This document shows positions 62,623-64,000 of a stretch of 64,000 nucleotides of DNA, one piece after another. A program made the position numbers and the translations under genes. Where the stretch lies: contig NZ_CP019509.1 of NCBI RefSeq assembly GCF_002002905.1, positions 1,302,001-1,366,000 of the forward strand. Direction: 5' to 3'. Below the pieces are notes generated by a model, which searched no databases, had not been told where the DNA came from, and worked only from the letters and a program-made list of their open reading frames with translations. Source of the stretch: Aquaspirillum sp. LM1. GTDB taxonomy: Bacteria; Pseudomonadota; Gammaproteobacteria; Burkholderiales; Aquaspirillaceae. The stretch's first letter is position 1. Each line of letters begins with the position of its first letter.

Positions 62623-64000
62623 TACAGCACCTCGGCAGCAAAATCAGCCAGCCGCGAGCGCTCGCCGCGCTGCAGGGTGACATGGCCGGCATGCGCCCAG
62701 TTTTTCATCCGGTCAACCACATAGGTCAACCCAGAGCTGCCTTCGGTCAGATACGGGGTGTCGATCTGGGCAATATTGCCTAGGCACACCACTTTGGTGC
62801 CGGGGCCGGCGCGGGTAATCAGGGTTTTCATTTGTTTGGGGGTCAGGTTCTGTGCCTCATCAATGATGAGGAATTTGTTCAAAAAAGTGCGGCCACGCAT
62901 GAAGTTGAGCGATTTCACCTTGATGCGGCTGCGAATCAGGTCGCGAGTCGCTGCGCGACCCCAGTCTCCCCCGTCGTCGTCGGATTTGTTCAATACGTCG
63001 AGGTTGTCTTCCAGCGCCCCCATCCACGGGGCCATTTTTTCTTCTTCACTGCCGGGTAAAAAGCCAATATCTTCACCCACCGGCACGGTGACCCGGGTCA
63101 TGATGATTTCGCTGTAGCGTTTTTCTTCCAGCGTCAGTGCCAGCCCGGCGGCCAGCGTCAGCAGGGTTTTGCCAGTGCCGGCCTGGCCCAGCAGGGTGAC
63201 AAAATCAATGTCCGGGTTCATCAGCAGGTTCAGGGCAAAATTCTGCTCGCGGTTGCGCGCGGTAATGCCCCAGACCGTGTGCTTGCTGTGGCTGTAATCG
63301 GCCAGGGTTTCCAGGGTGACGGTCTTGCCTTCGCGGGCGATGACCCGGGCGGCAAACGGCGGTTCGCTGTCTTGCCAGAGAATTTCATTCAGCAGCAGGC
63401 CGGCGCAGCCATTGCCGCTCATCCGGTAATGGCTTTTGCCAGCTTCCTGCCAGGCTTTCAGGTTTTTGCCGTTTTTTTCCCAGAACGCCTGGTCGATTTC
63501 GCGGGTGCCGGTGTACAGCAGGTCGGTGTCTTCCAGCACCTTGTCGTTGAAATAGTCTTCGGCGGCCAGCCCCAGCGCCGCCGCCTTGATGCGCATATTG
63601 ATGTCTTTCGACACCAGAATCACCTGACGCTCGGGCTGGTCGGCCTGCAAAGCCATCACAATGCCCAGAATCTGGTTATCCGCCTTGCCCACCGGCAGGC
63701 CATCCGGCAGTTCGCCGTGCAGCGCGCGGGTCTGCAGCACCAGCCGGCCACTGGCCGCCTTGTGACTGGCGGCTTTCAGGCTGATGCCGTCGGCCATTGC
63801 CCCGTCAGCGTGGCTGACCAGCTCATCCAGAAAACGGCTGGCCTGGCGGGCATTGCGCGCCACTTCGGTCATGCCCTTTTTGTGGCCGTCGAGTTCTTCC
63901 AGGGTAATCATCGGCAAAAACACGTCGTGCTCGTCAAAACGGAACAGGCAGGACGGGTCGTGCATCAGCACATTGGTGTCCAGCACAAACAGCTTGCTCC
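62622..64000 (-). CDS. PhoH family protein with N-terminal PIN domain (5' end outside window)
   Basis: A fusion of a PIN RNase domain and a PhoH ATPase, as in PhoH2/YlaK-type proteins. At the window edge the frame is still open and reads KLFVLDTNVLMHDPSCLFRF, so the true start is just beyond. PIN acidic residues are in LDTNVLMHD and VSKDINMRIKAAALGLAAED. The PhoH part has Walker A LGQAGTGKTLLTLAAGLA, VPVGEDIGFLPGSEEEKM and Walker B KFLIIDEAQNLTPKQMK. Reported relatives couple RNA unwinding with cleavage. The partner alpha/beta hydrolase follows with a one-base overlap. Confidence 0.92.
   Translation of the reverse strand, partial: SKLFVLDTNVLMHDPSCLFRFDEHDVFLPMITLEELDGHKKGMTEVARNARQASRFLDELVSHADGAMADGISLKAASHKAASGRLVLQTRALHGELPDGLPVGKADNQILGIVMALQADQPERQVILVSKDINMRIKAAALGLAAEDYFNDKVLEDTDLLYTGTREIDQAFWEKNGKNLKAWQEAGKSHYRMSGNGCAGLLLNEILWQDSEPPFAARVIAREGKTVTLETLADYSHSKHTVWGITARNREQNFALNLLMNPDIDFVTLLGQAGTGKTLLTLAAGLALTLEEKRYSEIIMTRVTVPVGEDIGFLPGSEEEKMAPWMGALEDNLDVLNKSDDDGGDWGRAATRDLIRSRIKVKSLNFMRGRTFLNKFLIIDEAQNLTPKQMKTLITRAGPGTKVVCLGNIAQIDTPYLTEGSSGLTYVVDRMKNWAHAGHVTLQRGERSRLADFAAEVL

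Overview
The window is GC-rich, tightly packed bacterial DNA. The gene content (nagZ, slyX, several methyl-accepting chemotaxis proteins, metY, acnB, nadC, rlmD, radC, a PhoH-family ATPase, a leucine-pathway-type enoyl-CoA hydratase) and many ATTCCC-N8-GGGAAT palindromes, like the dRS3 repeats of Neisseria, suggest a motile free-living betaproteobacterium, probably Neisseriales/Chromobacteriaceae. That placement is inference; there is no rRNA gene in the window to confirm it.

Layout. 1-9.1 kb: housekeeping genes (partial enoyl-CoA hydratase, alpha/beta hydrolase, NagZ, Nudix hydrolase, SlyX, two chemoreceptors, MetY). 9.5-11.4 kb: an AT-richer orphan RTX-type calcium-binding protein followed by a broken copy of the metY 3' end. 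11.8-15.1 kb: a chemoreceptor pseudogene (nonsense codon plus 11-bp tandem duplication) and a complete IS5-family insertion sequence with TTAG target duplication. 15.5-22.5 kb: NfeD/SPFH membrane pair, a chemoreceptor, a DUF945 protein, quinone oxidoreductase, and a TetR regulator with a nitroreductase, each preceded by the same operator palindrome. 52.5-64 kb: housekeeping again (nadC, UPF0149 protein, SDR, TerC-family protein, fatty-acid desaturase, radC, rlmD, L,D-transpeptidase, cobalamin adenosyltransferase, alpha/beta hydrolase, PhoH-family protein running off the end).

The accessory core is 23.2-52.2 kb. Its first part (23.6-39.5 kb) holds three related STAND NTPase-TPR proteins with different N-terminal modules: DUF4062 (23.6 kb), TIR (28.6 kb) and TIR (36.6 kb). 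The last two bracket a SIR2-like putative NADase and an SMC/RecF-like ABC ATPase. These four genes (28570-39486) each overlap the next by ATGA, so they form one translationally coupled operon that looks like a composite NAD-depleting, NLR-like anti-phage system. The DUF4062 gene is followed by a truncated TPR-S/DUF4071 partner, which is interrupted by a PIN/HTH toxin-antitoxin pair. The part is enclosed by a ~300-bp inverted repeat built partly from 109-bp MITEs whose ends match the resident IS5-family element. acnB separates it from a second island (43.5-52.2 kb): SNF2-type helicase, AlbA_2 ATP-binding protein, type III Mod-like methyltransferase and Res-like restriction helicase-nuclease.

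All functions are read from motifs and family resemblance by eye; no database search was run.
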